Source: Chenggangzhangella methanolivorans (GTDB taxonomy: Bacteria; Pseudomonadota; Alphaproteobacteria; Rhizobiales; Methylopilaceae). From it: a DNA stretch of 64,000 nucleotides. The notes under the pieces were generated by a model. That model made no database searches, was not told the origin of the DNA, and saw only the letters and a list, made by a program, of their open reading frames with translations. The stretch lies in NCBI RefSeq assembly GCF_019797865.1, contig NZ_CP081869.1:4726501-4790500 (forward strand), in the 5' to 3' direction. Positions 7,540 through 15,488 of the stretch are shown piece by piece (position 1 is the first letter of the stretch; each line of letters starts with the position of its first letter). A program made the translations under genes and the position numbers.

Positions 7540-9748
7540 GACCGTCGCGAGCTTCGACCGCCTTCATCCCGAGATCCGACGCTGGATCTGGGAGCAGAAG
7601 TGGGAGGAGCTGCGCGACGTCCAGGACCGCACCATCGGCGCCGTGCTCGGCGGCGACGGCGACGTGCTGGTCTCGGCCGCGACCGCCGCGGGCAAGACTG
7701 AGGCCGCCTTCCTGCCCGTGCTCACGGCGGTCGCCAACCGCGAGGAGCCTGGCCTCTCGGTGCTCTACGTCAGCCCGCTCAAGGCGCTGATCAACGACCA
7801 GTTCGGCAGGCTCGACCAGCTCTGCGAGCGCCTCGAGGTCGACGTCGTGCGCTGGCACGGCGACGCGCCCCAATCGGCCAAGGACCGCGCCCGGCGCAAC
7901 CCGCGAGGCGTCGCGCTGATCACGCCCGAGTCCATCGAGGCTCTGTTCGTGCGACGGCCGGCCGAGGCCCGGAAGCTGCTCGGGGCGCTCGACTTCATCG
8001 TCATCGACGAGCTCCACGCGTTCCTGAAGGGACCCCGCGGCCTCCACCTCTCGAGCCTGCTCCGCCGGATCGACGCGTTGTCGAAAAAGCGCGCGCGCCG
8101 GATCGGCCTCTCGGCGACGATCGGCGACCCGATGGTGGCCGCAGCGTGGCTCGCCCCGGAGCGCCCCGAGAGCGTGGTGATGGTCGAGTCCTCCGGCGGC
8201 GCCCCGGAGCTGCTTCTGCAAGTCCGCGGCTATCTCGAGCGCCCGGAGGTAGACGACCCCGACGACATGGAAGCGGACGAAGGGGAAGCCGAGCCGATCG
8301 CGCTCGACCGCATCGCCGACCACATGTTCGCGACGCTGCGCGGCGCCAACAACCTGGTGTTCGGCGGCTCGCGGCGCCGCGTCGAAGCTGTCGCCGACCG
8401 CCTGCGCCGCCGCTGCGAGGCCGCGGGCGTCCCAAACGAGTTTTTCCCTCACCACGGCAGCCTGGCGAAGGGGCTGCGCGAGGAACTCGAGGCGCGCCTG
8501 AAGAAGGGCGACCTGCCGACCACGGGCGTCGCCACGACCACGCTGGAGCTCGGCATCGACATCGGCTCGGTGAAGTCGGTCGCGCAGGTCGGCGCGCCGC
8601 GCTCGCTCGCCTCGCTCCGCCAGCGGCTGGGTCGAAGCGGTCGGCGAAAGGGCGCGGCCGCCGTTCTGCGCATCTATGTCCGCGAGCTTGTCGTGACGGC
8701 CGATTCCGACCCGCTCGAGCGGCTTCGCGTCGACGTAGCGATGTCCGTCGCCGCGGTCCGGCTGTTGCTCGCCCGCTTCGTCGAGCCGCCGACGACCGAT
8801 CCCGCCGTCGCGACCGTCGTGCTGCACCAGGTGCTGTCGATCATCGCCGAGCGCGGCGGCGCGAGGGCGCCCGACCTCTACGCCGCCGTCTGCGGGGCCG
8901 GCCCGCTGTCCAGCTTCGGCAAGGCGGACTTCGTCGAGCTGCTGCGCTCCATGGCCTCGCCGGAAGCCAAGCTGCTCGAGCAGTCGCCCGACGGGACGAT
9001 CATGCTCGGGGAGAAGGGCGAGCAGCTCACGACCGGACGCGACTTCTACGCGATCTTTCCAAGCGATGAGGAATGGCGGCTGGTCGCCGGCGGACGGACG
9101 CTCGGCACGATCCCGATCGCGAACGCGGTCGGCGTCGGTAGCCTTGTCGCCTTCGCGGGCCAGCGATGGCGGGTCACCGCGGTCGACGACCGCAGCAACG
9201 TCCTCGAGGTCGAGATCCACCGCTCGGCCAAGGTCCCGAAGTTCGACGGCAAGGCGAACGAGCCGCTGCACGACCGCCTGCTTGCAGAGATGTTCGAGGT
9301 CTACCGATCCGGCGACGTGCCCGCCTTCCTCGATCCGGCAGCCAAGGCGATGCTGACCGAGGGCCGCGAGGCCTTCGACGAGCACGGGCTCGCCGAGACC
9401 CGCTTCGTAGCCTCCGGGCGTGACGTGCACGTGCTGCTCTGGCGCGGGACCGAGTTCTGCACGGTCTTCTCGATCGCGCTGCAGTCGGCCGGCCTCGAGG
9501 TGGAGGTGAACGACCTTGGGATCACCGTGGCGAACGCCACCGTCGAGGAGGTCCGGGCCGTGGTCGCCAATCTGGCAGGAATGCCGCCGATCCCGGCCGG
9601 GGACCTAGCCGAGTTCGTCGAGAACCTCCGGGCGGCGAAGTACGACGAGTTCGTGCCCGAGGCGTTGCTGCGGAGGTTCTGGGCTCGAGATCGCGCCCAT
9701 CTACCGAGCGAGATCCTCGCCGTGGCTCAAGCGCTGGCTAGGGACTGA
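7487..9748 (+). CDS. Lhr-type superfamily 2 DNA helicase (BrxHI-like)
   Basis: The 753-residue protein carries all core SF2 motifs: motif I ATAAGKTEAA (about 65-74), Ia YVSPLKALIND, motif II VIDELHAF (about 171-178), motif III SAT, and the second RecA domain ending in QRLGRSGRR (about 380-388). The DELH box and the long C-terminal domain (about 400-753) are typical of Lhr-like helicases, including BrxHI of BREX type 2. The ATG at 7487 overlaps the ATPase gene by 53 bp and has GAGGGG just upstream; a GTG at 7508 is an alternative start. It is the last gene of the module and is followed by about 100 bp of nothing recognisable and then genes on the other strand. Confidence 0.85.
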   Translation: MARDRAQVTTSSPPSASETVASFDRLHPEIRRWIWEQKWEELRDVQDRTIGAVLGGDGDVLVSAATAAGKTEAAFLPVLTAVANREEPGLSVLYVSPLKALINDQFGRLDQLCERLEVDVVRWHGDAPQSAKDRARRNPRGVALITPESIEALFVRRPAEARKLLGALDFIVIDELHAFLKGPRGLHLSSLLRRIDALSKKRARRIGLSATIGDPMVAAAWLAPERPESVVMVESSGGAPELLLQVRGYLERPEVDDPDDMEADEGEAEPIALDRIADHMFATLRGANNLVFGGSRRRVEAVADRLRRRCEAAGVPNEFFPHHGSLAKGLREELEARLKKGDLPTTGVATTTLELGIDIGSVKSVAQVGAPRSLASLRQRLGRSGRRKGAAAVLRIYVRELVVTADSDPLERLRVDVAMSVAAVRLLLARFVEPPTTDPAVATVVLHQVLSIIAERGGARAPDLYAAVCGAGPLSSFGKADFVELLRSMASPEAKLLEQSPDGTIMLGEKGEQLTTGRDFYAIFPSDEEWRLVAGGRTLGTIPIANAVGVGSLVAFAGQRWRVTAVDDRSNVLEVEIHRSAKVPKFDGKANEPLHDRLLAEMFEVYRSGDVPAFLDPAAKAMLTEGREAFDEHGLAETRFVASGRDVHVLLWRGTEFCTVFSIALQSAGLEVEVNDLGITVANATVEEVRAVVANLAGMPPIPAGDLAEFVENLRAAKYDEFVPEALLRRFWARDRAHLPSEILAVAQALARD

Positions 9749-9856
9749 TCGAGCGTGTCGGCAAATGCTGCTTGCTGACCAGCTTTAAGCAACGGGCCGA
9801 CGTCAGGGGAGGGGCTTGCCCGCCACCCGAGACCGTTACGCCCGCCAGCGGGCTCG

Positions 9857-10560
9857 CTAGGAAGCCCACTGACGCCCGTCGATGGCGAGGGTGGGGTGAT
9901 GTGACCCCGCTTCGAGGTCGCGGCCGAGGCGGTCGACGTATGCGGCCGCTGCCTCCCAGCCCGTCCATTCCGAGGCAACGGACACGCCGCGGCCCGTCAC
10001 TTGCACACGCCACCAGTCGCCCGCGAGGACCACCGCGCATAGCCCCTCCGGCAGGTCGACGGCGAGGACAGCGTCGCGCAGCCTGTCGGCATCGGCCGGC
10101 TCGGAGACGAGGCCGCCCCCAAGCATGACGGCCGCGCACTTCGCGAAGGCGGACAACATCACCGGGCTCATGACGCGAGCGACAAGACCTTGATCTGCTC
10201 GGGCCGTAGACGGGTCTTCGTCGACCATGCGCCAGAAGACGATGCGGTCGCCGCGCAGCGTAAGGGCGCCGCCGCGCGCGTCCTCGACTCGACGGTCGCC
10301 GGGCGGCAGTCGTTGGCGTTCCATACCCCGGAGCAGCCTGCCGAGATCCTCCGGTTGTCCTGCGCTTGCCCGAGCGCCCAGCGCACGTCGTGCGGGCAGC
10401 GTGCCCGGAGGCCGTAGCCCTGGAGGCCGGCGGCGCGGGCCGCGGCGACGGTCTCGAGCAGCAGCCGCTTGAGGTCGGCGACGCTCTCGCCGTCCCAGCG
10501 CCGCAGCGCTCGGACCGCCCGACGAACCGAAGCCGGGTAGTCGTGGGCCTCGCGGGTCAA
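9857..10560 (-). CDS. Hypothetical protein (one frameshift)
   Basis: I do not recognise this protein. A TTG start at 10560 overlaps the upstream stop (TTGA) and has GGAGG five bases before it. The protein is open to about residue 68 (ending RWALGQAQDN). It then continues in the next frame (PEDLGRLLRGMERQ...) to a stop at 9857 if one C is missing in the short CC/GG run at 10351-10354. The corrected product is about 234 residues, acidic and soluble. Within the second frame an ATG at 10171 (MSPVMLSAFAK) could also serve as a separate start for a 104-residue protein. It is the last gene of a minus-strand operon. Confidence 0.5.
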
Positions 10561-11096
10561 ACTCGCCTCCGGCTGCGGGTCTTCTTTGGGACGAACAGCC
10601 AGAGGCCTTGGTCGACGCCGAAGCGCTCGAGCAGCGCTCGGTCGCCCTCGCCGGGAGAGAAGCGCCAGAGCCTGAAGTGCAGGCCCCAGTCGCGGTCGGC
10701 CGGCCGCGCCCGCCTTAGGCTCCCGAGCTTCTTGAGCGGCCACGACAGCATGCTGGCGACGTGCGTTTTCGAACGCTCGTCGTCCATGTCGGAGCTGGGG
10801 ACGTCTGTGCAGCCGGCCACGACCCCCGAGCTGGTTTGGACGGCGTACACGATACCCACGGGCTCGATGACGCTCCGCACGGCCCAGACGAAGGTCCGCT
10901 CGGCTCCGGCCGCGACCTCGTCGGTGACGGTGAACCCGTCCTCGCGGATCTTGCGGACCACGTCCTCGGCCCTGTCGCGCAGCGTGAGCCGACCCTCGAG
11001 ATAGCGGATCCTCAGGAGTTCGCCGAACTGGTCGGCGGTGAGGGTGAAGCCGGGCTCGCAGTCCGGCTCCGGCAGGATGTATGCGACCGCGCTCAC
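10557..11096 (-). CDS. Hypothetical protein, 179 aa
   Basis: The GTG start at 11096 overlaps the stop of the gene before it (GTGA) and is read as VSAVAYILPEPDCEPG. The product is a soluble, mixed-charge protein of 179 residues with a basic C-terminal tail (KKTRSRRRV). I know of no matching family. It is translationally coupled at both ends, so it belongs to a tight operon of element genes between 9857 and 11325. Confidence 0.6.
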   Translation of the reverse strand: MSAVAYILPEPDCEPGFTLTADQFGELLRIRYLEGRLTLRDRAEDVVRKIREDGFTVTDEVAAGAERTFVWAVRSVIEPVGIVYAVQTSSGVVAGCTDVPSSDMDDERSKTHVASMLSWPLKKLGSLRRARPADRDWGLHFRLWRFSPGEGDRALLERFGVDQGLWLFVPKKTRSRRRV

Positions 11097-11325
11097 AGCT
11101 CCCACTCCCGCCGCATCTCGTCGGCCTCTGGTCGGCGACGAGGCGCAGCTTCCGGAGCTGGAGCGCCGCGATAACGTCGGCACGGTGGTCGGGTTCGACG
11201 CTGACCCGTGCCGCGGCGAGGTCCCAGGCCTCCCTGCGGCTGGCGCCGGACATTTCGATCATCGCCTCGACCTCGGCGAGGTCGAGGGTCGCCGCGATCG
11301 AGATCGCGGAATCGAAGTTACTCAC
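11093..11325 (-). CDS. Small hypothetical protein (one frameshift)
   Basis: The GTG start at 11325 is preceded by AGGAAGA. The sequence begins MSNFDSAISIAATLDLAEVE. The frame runs well to about 11130, then a one-base change at about 11124-11132 is needed to continue as EADEMRREWEL and stop at 11093, overlapping the next GTG. The corrected length is about 77 residues, acidic and helical. Without the correction the frame would run on as an implausible arginine-rich sequence. Function is unknown. It is the first gene of the 11325-9857 operon and follows a copy of the repeated leader cassette. Confidence 0.5.
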
Positions 11326-11366
11326 GTCGTTCTTCCTGGTTGGTGGCGCCCGTCCCCGACGGGCTG
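11326..11366 (-). repeat. Leader/hairpin cassette, copy 3 (diverged)
   Basis: Just before the GTG at 11325 the minus strand carries CCAACCAGGAAGAACGAC, a diverged copy of the leader found before the starts at 12559 and 13080. Immediately upstream is a short hairpin (GCCCGTC/GACGGGC). The arrangement of hairpin, then purine-rich ribosome-binding leader, then start codon is shared by all three sites. Confidence 0.6.
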
Positions 11367-11374
11367 CTGTGTTC

Positions 11375-11620
11375 TTAGGAGGCCTTGCGGGCCGCCTCGG
11401 TCAAAGACAGCGCGAGGCGCTGCTGGTTCAGCCGGCCGAGCAGCGCGGCCATCGCGGACAGGCAGGCCTCGGAGGGCATGCCGCCGTCCTTGCGCTTGGC
11501 GAACCACTTGAGGGTGCCGAGCGGGACGTTGGTCTCGACGGCGATGACCTCGAGCGGCTGGCCGATGGCCCGTCGGAGCGAGCCAAAACGCTCCTTCGGG
11601 TCGGTGAGATCGACGGCCAT
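11375..11620 (-). CDS. Small hypothetical protein, possible helix-turn-helix
   Basis: This gene encodes 81 residues starting MAVDLTDPKERFGSLR. Its ATG overlaps the upstream stop (TGATG). A segment around residues 20-45 (PLEVIAVETNVPLGTLKWFA) has the spacing of a helix-turn-helix recognition unit, so a small DNA-binding regulator is possible. This is inference from one stretch only. Confidence 0.55.
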   Translation of the reverse strand: MAVDLTDPKERFGSLRRAIGQPLEVIAVETNVPLGTLKWFAKRKDGGMPSEACLSAMAALLGRLNQQRLALSLTEAARKAS

Positions 11621-12285
11621 CACGCGGCCCCGCCGAGAAAGATCTTCTCGAAGTCGCCCGTGCTGTCCTCTTGGTCGAGCCTCATGGCCTTCCGGCGTTC
11701 GGCGACCGCTTTCCTCACCACGACCGCGGCACGCTCGGACGCGGCTTCGAGAACGGGCGTCGAGGCTGTGAACTCGCTATGAGCCGCCTTGAACGCCACG
11801 GCCCAGAGGCTGCTATCCGCGCCTCGCGTGGACAGAACGGTCCGGTTGGCCTTGTCGATCGCCCACTGCTTCGCGTGCTTGCCGATGCAGTCGTGAAGCG
11901 CGGGCCAGAGCGCAGCGAGGAACCATTCCGCGTCCTCGACGCGGACCCACATGCCCGCCTCGCCGACGACGATAGTTTCCTCGTAGGAGGCCGTGTGGAC
12001 GGCTTGCTCGACGACCTCCTCTGGGGTCGGCACGACGCCCTCAAGCAAGGACCAGTAGCGGAGCGTCTTCTTGCGGGTCAGCAGCTCCTGCGCCTCGTCG
12101 CCCTGCATAACGTTGCCACTGGCCTCGCTGTAGTGGATGCCGCGCTCGATGGCGTCAGTGACGGCCACCTGCTGCTCGGCGGCGGCGACCCGCACGTAGC
12201 CGGCCTTCTTCAAGACTTCGGCTGCGGGGGCGAGGTCGAGGGCGACGACCTGCTGTATTGCGGCCTCGGCGGTGCGCAGGTCCAC
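11620..12285 (-). CDS. Hypothetical protein, 221 aa
   Basis: A GTG start at 12285 (read as MDLRTAEAAIQQVVALDL) gives an uninterrupted 221-residue helical, soluble protein ending at 11620 and overlapping the next ATG. No motif I recognise is present. It starts 10 bp after the preceding gene stop and is clearly part of the same transcript. Confidence 0.65.
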   Translation of the reverse strand: MDLRTAEAAIQQVVALDLAPAAEVLKKAGYVRVAAAEQQVAVTDAIERGIHYSEASGNVMQGDEAQELLTRKKTLRYWSLLEGVVPTPEEVVEQAVHTASYEETIVVGEAGMWVRVEDAEWFLAALWPALHDCIGKHAKQWAIDKANRTVLSTRGADSSLWAVAFKAAHSEFTASTPVLEAASERAAVVVRKAVAERRKAMRLDQEDSTGDFEKIFLGGAA

Positions 12286-12295
12286 GGCTCACGTC

Positions 12296-12559
12296 TCATG
12301 GACGCTTGAGGGCCTCTCGGGCTCCTACGAGGTCTCCGGCGCGACCCGGAAGCGGGGTGGCTACGAATTCTGGTCCGCCGAGGCCCACGGGTTCACTCGC
12401 CGGCGCCAGCTCAGGCGCGATGACGCTGTTCGCGGCGTCATCGCCGACGGCGTCCAAAGCCATGCCGAGGCTGGTCTCCGCGAACACTAAGGTGTAGTCG
12501 GCATGGCCGAAGCTCTTGTAGCTGAGGAAGTCGACGGTGTGCGTGGCTGCGGACGGCAT
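12296..12559 (-). CDS. Small hypothetical protein, 87 aa
   Basis: The ATG at 12559 follows an exact copy of the 19-bp leader found before the gene at 13080. The product begins MPSAATHTVDFLSYKSFGHA. It is acidic and contains a central AANSVIAPELAPASEPVG segment. I cannot assign a function. Confidence 0.6.
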   Translation of the reverse strand: MPSAATHTVDFLSYKSFGHADYTLVFAETSLGMALDAVGDDAANSVIAPELAPASEPVGLGGPEFVATPLPGRAGDLVGAREALKRP

Positions 12560-12560
12560 C

Positions 12561-12600
12561 GGTAGTTCTCCCTGGTTGGTGGATGCCCGGCCCCCGCCGG
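12561..12600 (-). repeat. Leader/hairpin cassette, copy 2
   Basis: On the minus strand this reads as a CCCGGC/GCCGGG hairpin with a G-rich loop, followed by CCAACCAGGGAGAACTACC directly before the start at 12559. The leader contains the purine-rich ribosome-binding element AGGGAGAA and is identical over 19 bp to the copy at 13081-13099. Confidence 0.7.
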
Positions 12601-12681
12601 GTCTCGAGTGGCTGCGCCCCTCGTCTGGCCGTCCCTCGAGGCGGCCGGAGGAGGGGCGGGGCAGAAGCCCCGCCTCAGGTC

Positions 12682-13080
12682 TCAGGCGACCTCGTCTGCG
12701 GCGAAGCTCTGCTCGAGACGCCAAGCGATCTCGTCCGCGCCGCCGAAGGCCGCGAGGGGCGTGCGGCGGGTTTCGATGCCCATCCGCGACAGCGAGCGCA
12801 GGGACCGCGACTGCGCCTGCCCGAGGTTGCGGCGGCGGAGCTTGGCGCTGCAGCGGGCGGTCCACTGCCATCCCTGTGCGTCCGTGGTGGCCCGGAAGAA
12901 ATCGCCGTCGACCTCGAACACGCGGTCGACGATCTGGCCGTTGACGAGGATCTCGATGGCGCGGGCGTCGCGGACTTCGCGGTCGCGCAGGACCACCGAC
13001 GCGCGGGCGGAGGCCGGATGGGCGAGGAGTATCTTGGCGATCGGGCGGATGTCGGCGGCGACGGCGTTCTGGATGGTCAC
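12682..13080 (-). CDS. Hypothetical protein, 132 aa
   Basis: A GTG start at 13080 is preceded by the repeated leader (AGGGAGAA at good spacing). The product begins MTIQNAVAADIRPIAKILLA. It is a soluble 132-residue protein with a beta-rich centre (EILVNGQIVDRVFEVDGDFF). I do not recognise it. It is the first gene of the long minus-strand run and lies next to the inverted-repeat region at 13131-13346, its probable promoter/operator. Confidence 0.6.
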   Translation of the reverse strand: MTIQNAVAADIRPIAKILLAHPASARASVVLRDREVRDARAIEILVNGQIVDRVFEVDGDFFRATTDAQGWQWTARCSAKLRRRNLGQAQSRSLRSLSRMGIETRRTPLAAFGGADEIAWRLEQSFAADEVA

Positions 13081-13101
13081 GGTAGTTCTCCCTGGTTGGC
13101 C
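13081..13101 (-). repeat. Leader cassette, copy 1
   Basis: The minus strand reads CCAACCAGGGAGAACTACC immediately before the GTG at 13080, the same 19 bases as at 12561-12579. It supplies the ribosome-binding site. Confidence 0.7.
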
Positions 13102-13130
13102 GACGCATCCCCCGACGCGCCGGAAAGAGA

Positions 13131-13346
13131 ACTATCCGGTTTTGGATAGTATGAATCAAGCGCCGGCCGGCGCGAGATTTGTATCCTTGAAGTCGAGAGG
13201 GGCGACAAATCAGTTTACAGGTCCTTTCGGATCCTTGTGTGTAAGGATTCGTCACAAGGATTTGGGCGCGGCAACTATTGTTGACAAGCGCGAACTGACG
13301 CTGGAGCCTTACGAGTCCTTAAGATCACGAGTTCGTGACCTAAGGA
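13131..13346. promoter_or_regulatory. Cluster of inverted repeats (probable operator region)
   Basis: Three inverted repeats are visible: ACTATCC-N6-GGATAGT at 13131-13150; ATCCTTGTG-N13-CACAAGGAT at 13231-13261; and a nested pair TCCTTA/TAAGGA (13316-13346) enclosing TCACGA-GT-TCGTGA (13325-13338). The word ATCCTT/AAGGAT recurs at 13183 and 13243 as well. The region is more AT-rich than its surroundings and lies between the minus-strand operon starting at 13080 and the gene ending at 13391. A regulator-binding or partition-like region is the likeliest role. Confidence 0.55.
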
Positions 13347-13390
13347 TTCGGTGGCGGCCGCCCTGGGGACAGGAAAGCGGCCGGCCGAGG

Positions 13391-13716
13391 TCAGATGACG
13401 TAGTCGGGGTCGCCGCGGTGCGCGTCGCACCAGGCCCAGCGCTCGGCGAGGCTGGCGCCTTCCGGCAGCGGCTCGCGCTTGGGGTAGGTCACCGGGGGCA
13501 CTGCGGCGGAGCCGGCCGGGTCTTTCGGACGCGGAGGACATCGAGGTGCGCGCGCACCGCGGCGGCGGCCTCGGCGAAATCCCACCACTCGACTGTCCCG
13601 GCAAGCTGCGCGTAGAGCGCCGCCCACGCGTCGAACGAGGCGTGCGTCGATGTTCGGTGCTGCCACTTGCCCTCGACGATGCGGAGCGTCCCGTTCGCCA
13701 GCAGGTAGATCGTCAT
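13391..13716 (-). CDS. Hypothetical protein (one frameshift)
   Basis: The protein starts MTIYLLANGTLRIVEGKWQH at 13716 and runs as a sensible sequence to about 13525 (AHLDVLRVRK). It must then change frame at about 13515-13530 to continue as DPAGSAAVPPVTYPKREPL and end ...RGDPDYVI at 13391. The corrected length is about 108 residues. A GTG about 18 bp further upstream is an alternative start. Function is unknown. Confidence 0.45.
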
Positions 13717-13848
13717 CTTGTCGTCGGTCGACGACACCTGCCGGGGCGGCTGAGCCCCCCGGTTGTCCTGAGACCAAGGGTTCGCCGGCCGGAGGAAAGC
13801 ACCAAGCGCGGGGCGACGGCCGGCGCGCGGCCGGCTACGGTGCCGGGC

Positions 13849-14043
13849 ATGGCAGACGTCCCAAAACACCCGGCGCACGGCTGGGGTCCCTACGCCGCCG
13901 ACCCTTGGTCCGACGACCTCGACGGGGCCGCGGGGCCGGATAGCGGAGCGTGGGCGGCGGCGGTCGAGGAAGCCCGGCGGCTGAGGCTCGCGCTCCAGTC
14001 CAGGGTCGCCGACAAAAAGGGCCCCCGCGAGGACGGGGCCTGA
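13849..14043 (+). CDS. Small hypothetical protein, 64 aa
   Basis: A plus-strand ORF begins MADVPKHPAHGWGPYAADPW and is acidic and rich in Ala, Asp and Trp. The ribosome-binding site is weak (GCCGGGC). I report it because its composition is protein-like and no better frame covers the stretch. Function is unknown. Confidence 0.4.
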   Translation: MADVPKHPAHGWGPYAADPWSDDLDGAAGPDSGAWAAAVEEARRLRLALQSRVADKKGPREDGA

Positions 14044-14127
14044 GATTTGCCGTGGCGCGGCGCAGGAAGGCGAACGTCCCCAAGGGCAAGGTCGGCGCCG
14101 GCGGGGGCTGGGGCAACGGCCGCGCCG

Positions 14128-14190
14128 TAATCGATCCGCAGCCGGGAGGGGTCCGGTAATCGAAATGCAGCGCCGATAATCGATCTGCAG
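14128..14190. repeat. Three direct repeats TAATCGAnnnGCAG
   Basis: Copies lie at 14128-14141, 14157-14170 and 14177-14190, spaced 29 and 20 bp apart (TAATCGATCCGCAG, TAATCGAAATGCAG, TAATCGATCTGCAG). The regular word and near-helical spacing suggest binding sites for one protein. Confidence 0.65.
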
Positions 14191-14205
14191 CGGCCGCCCC
14201 GGGGT

Positions 14206-14256
14206 CGAGCGGTCTAACGAATGCATAGAAAAACGCGTGTTGTATTAGACCGCTCG
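14206..14256. repeat. 12-bp perfect inverted repeat with AT-rich 27-nt spacer
   Basis: CGAGCGGTCTAA at 14206-14217 is repeated in inverse orientation as TTAGACCGCTCG at 14245-14256. The spacer contains ATGCAT and an A-run. It could be a large operator, a recombination or transfer site, or a terminator without a T-tract. It sits next to the three direct repeats. Confidence 0.6.
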
Positions 14257-14472
14257 GCCAAGAATGTCTTGCGACGGAGGCTGTCACTCCAGTGAAAAAC
14301 TGAGAGTTTCCAATAACTTCGATTCAAATTTCAAGATCTCTGTCGCGAAGCGAGGAAGTAACGGGGGGAATTCGCTGGACGTAGAACGTCACCCCGTGAC
14401 GCGATCGTCGTCGGGGGAGCCGAGAGGCTCTTGCGGTCTCGGGAGACCGTGGCACGGCCTCCCGACGCGACC

Positions 14473-14912
14473 TCACGCCGGCGGGGAAACGACCCTTGTA
14501 GACGGCCTCCTGCGAGGCTTCCGAACACCCGCCAACAGACGGTTCTCGGCCCGGCGTTTCGACGGCTCCTCGCCGTAGCCGCGGACCACCAGTTCGTCGG
14601 CCACGTCCTGAATCAGGCGGTTCGACCAGGTCACGTCGCGTTCCGTAGACGCCGACATCTGGCGCTTGTCGCGGCCGGCCTCGGCGTTCGCCTTGGCCTC
14701 GGCCTTCATGGCCTCGACGATCTTCGCCAGCCGGCGGCGCACGACCGCCAGCAGCGCGTTGTCAACGTCGTCGGCCTCCGGCTCGGACAGCGCCTCGAGC
14801 GCCGCCCTGTAGGCCCGCTGGCGCTCCGAATGGCCGGGGTCCTTCGGCGTCCTTGACCTCGGCCGGCGGGCTTCGGCGCGGTCCGCTTCCTCGTCCTCCC
14901 CTCAGATCTCAT
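14473..14912 (-). CDS. Hypothetical basic protein (one frameshift)
   Basis: ATG at 14912 gives MRSEGRTRKRTAPKPAGRGQ. A one-base change at about 14835-14853, in a run of C/G, is needed to enter the frame RTPKDPGHSERQRAYRAALE, which continues without stops to 14473. The corrected product is about 145 residues: a Lys/Arg-rich N-terminus, a helical middle (RRRLAKIVEAMKAEAKANAE) and a basic tail. It could bind nucleic acid; this is inferred from charge only. Confidence 0.45.
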
Positions 14913-15020
14913 GGTCTTGCCCCTGTCACTCCAGACACGAGCGAGGATGCGGCCGGGCCTCGCAAGCGACGACGGCCGCCGAGTGATCCCGGCGGCCGCA
15001 ACGCTTTTCCGCAACTTGCG

Positions 15021-15394
15021 TCAGGTCGTCTTGCGTCGCCGACGACGCAGCTTGCCGAGCCGGGCCAGCGCCTCGACATGAGAGGCCGCCGCGGCGCGGC
15101 CGGGGAAGTGTGCGGCGACGACCTCGCGAACGATGTCCGCCCCCGGGCCGCCCTCGGCCAGGATTCGAGCCGAGGCGTTGGCCAGCGCCGCCATGATCTC
15201 GGAGGTGACCAGCTCCGGAGAGCCGGCCGCCTTGGAGGCCTTCCGGCGCTCCCGGACTCCCGCGCCTTGCGGTCGTGATATGCGGCCCGCTGCTCGTCGG
15301 TCAGGGCGTGATACTCGCCGCGCTCCCGAGCGCGCTCGAGGTAGGCCGAGTAAAGCGCGGCGGGGTCGAGCGCCTTCATGTCGGTCTCGGTCAT
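15021..15394 (-). CDS. Hypothetical protein (one frameshift)
   Basis: It starts MTETDMKALDPAALYSAYLE at 15394. After HDRKARESG the frame must change at about 15240-15260 to continue as ASKAAGSPELVTSEIMAALA and end in a basic tail (GKLRRRRRKTT) at 15021. The corrected length is about 124 residues, mostly helical. It could be a small DNA-binding or phage-type accessory protein; nothing more specific can be said. The 20-bp palindrome at 15469-15488 lies 75 bp upstream. Confidence 0.45.
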
Positions 15395-15468
15395 CTTGGA
15401 TCCCCCAGTCACGGCCAGCCCCCGCCGGCCCGCTGAGACGAGCCTGAGGCGTTGGCGAGAACGGTGCA

Positions 15469-15488
15469 AGTTTTAAGCGCTTAAAACT
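15469..15488. promoter_or_regulatory. 20-bp perfect palindrome AGTTTTAAGCGCTTAAAACT
   Basis: This is an exact palindrome lying upstream of the minus-strand gene starting at 15394. Its 14-bp core TTTAAGCGCTTAAA recurs at 18426-18439, before a plus-strand gene of the same element. Two copies at promoter positions suggest the operator of a dimeric regulator. Confidence 0.65.

Larger units (their letters stand above)
14044..14472. other. Non-coding stretch with direct and inverted repeats
   Basis: No convincing gene is seen. The first 220 bp hold three direct repeats and a long inverted repeat, listed separately. The stretch 14257-14400 is unusually AT-rich for this sequence and would suit a promoter or melting region. 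Confidence 0.5.

Noticed and set aside
7401..9430. Minus-strand frame of 686 codons opposite the helicase
   Set aside because: It lies opposite complete SF2 motifs and shows no recognisable motif of its own.
14206..14256. Intrinsic terminator at the 12-bp inverted repeat
   Set aside because: The 27-nt spacer is too long for an efficient terminator and no T-run follows either arm, so it is left as a repeat of unknown role.
15469..15488. CtrA-type binding site in the TTAA-containing palindrome
   Set aside because: CtrA sites have TTAA-N7-TTAA; the spacing here is four, and the site is a perfect palindrome as expected for a dimeric repressor.
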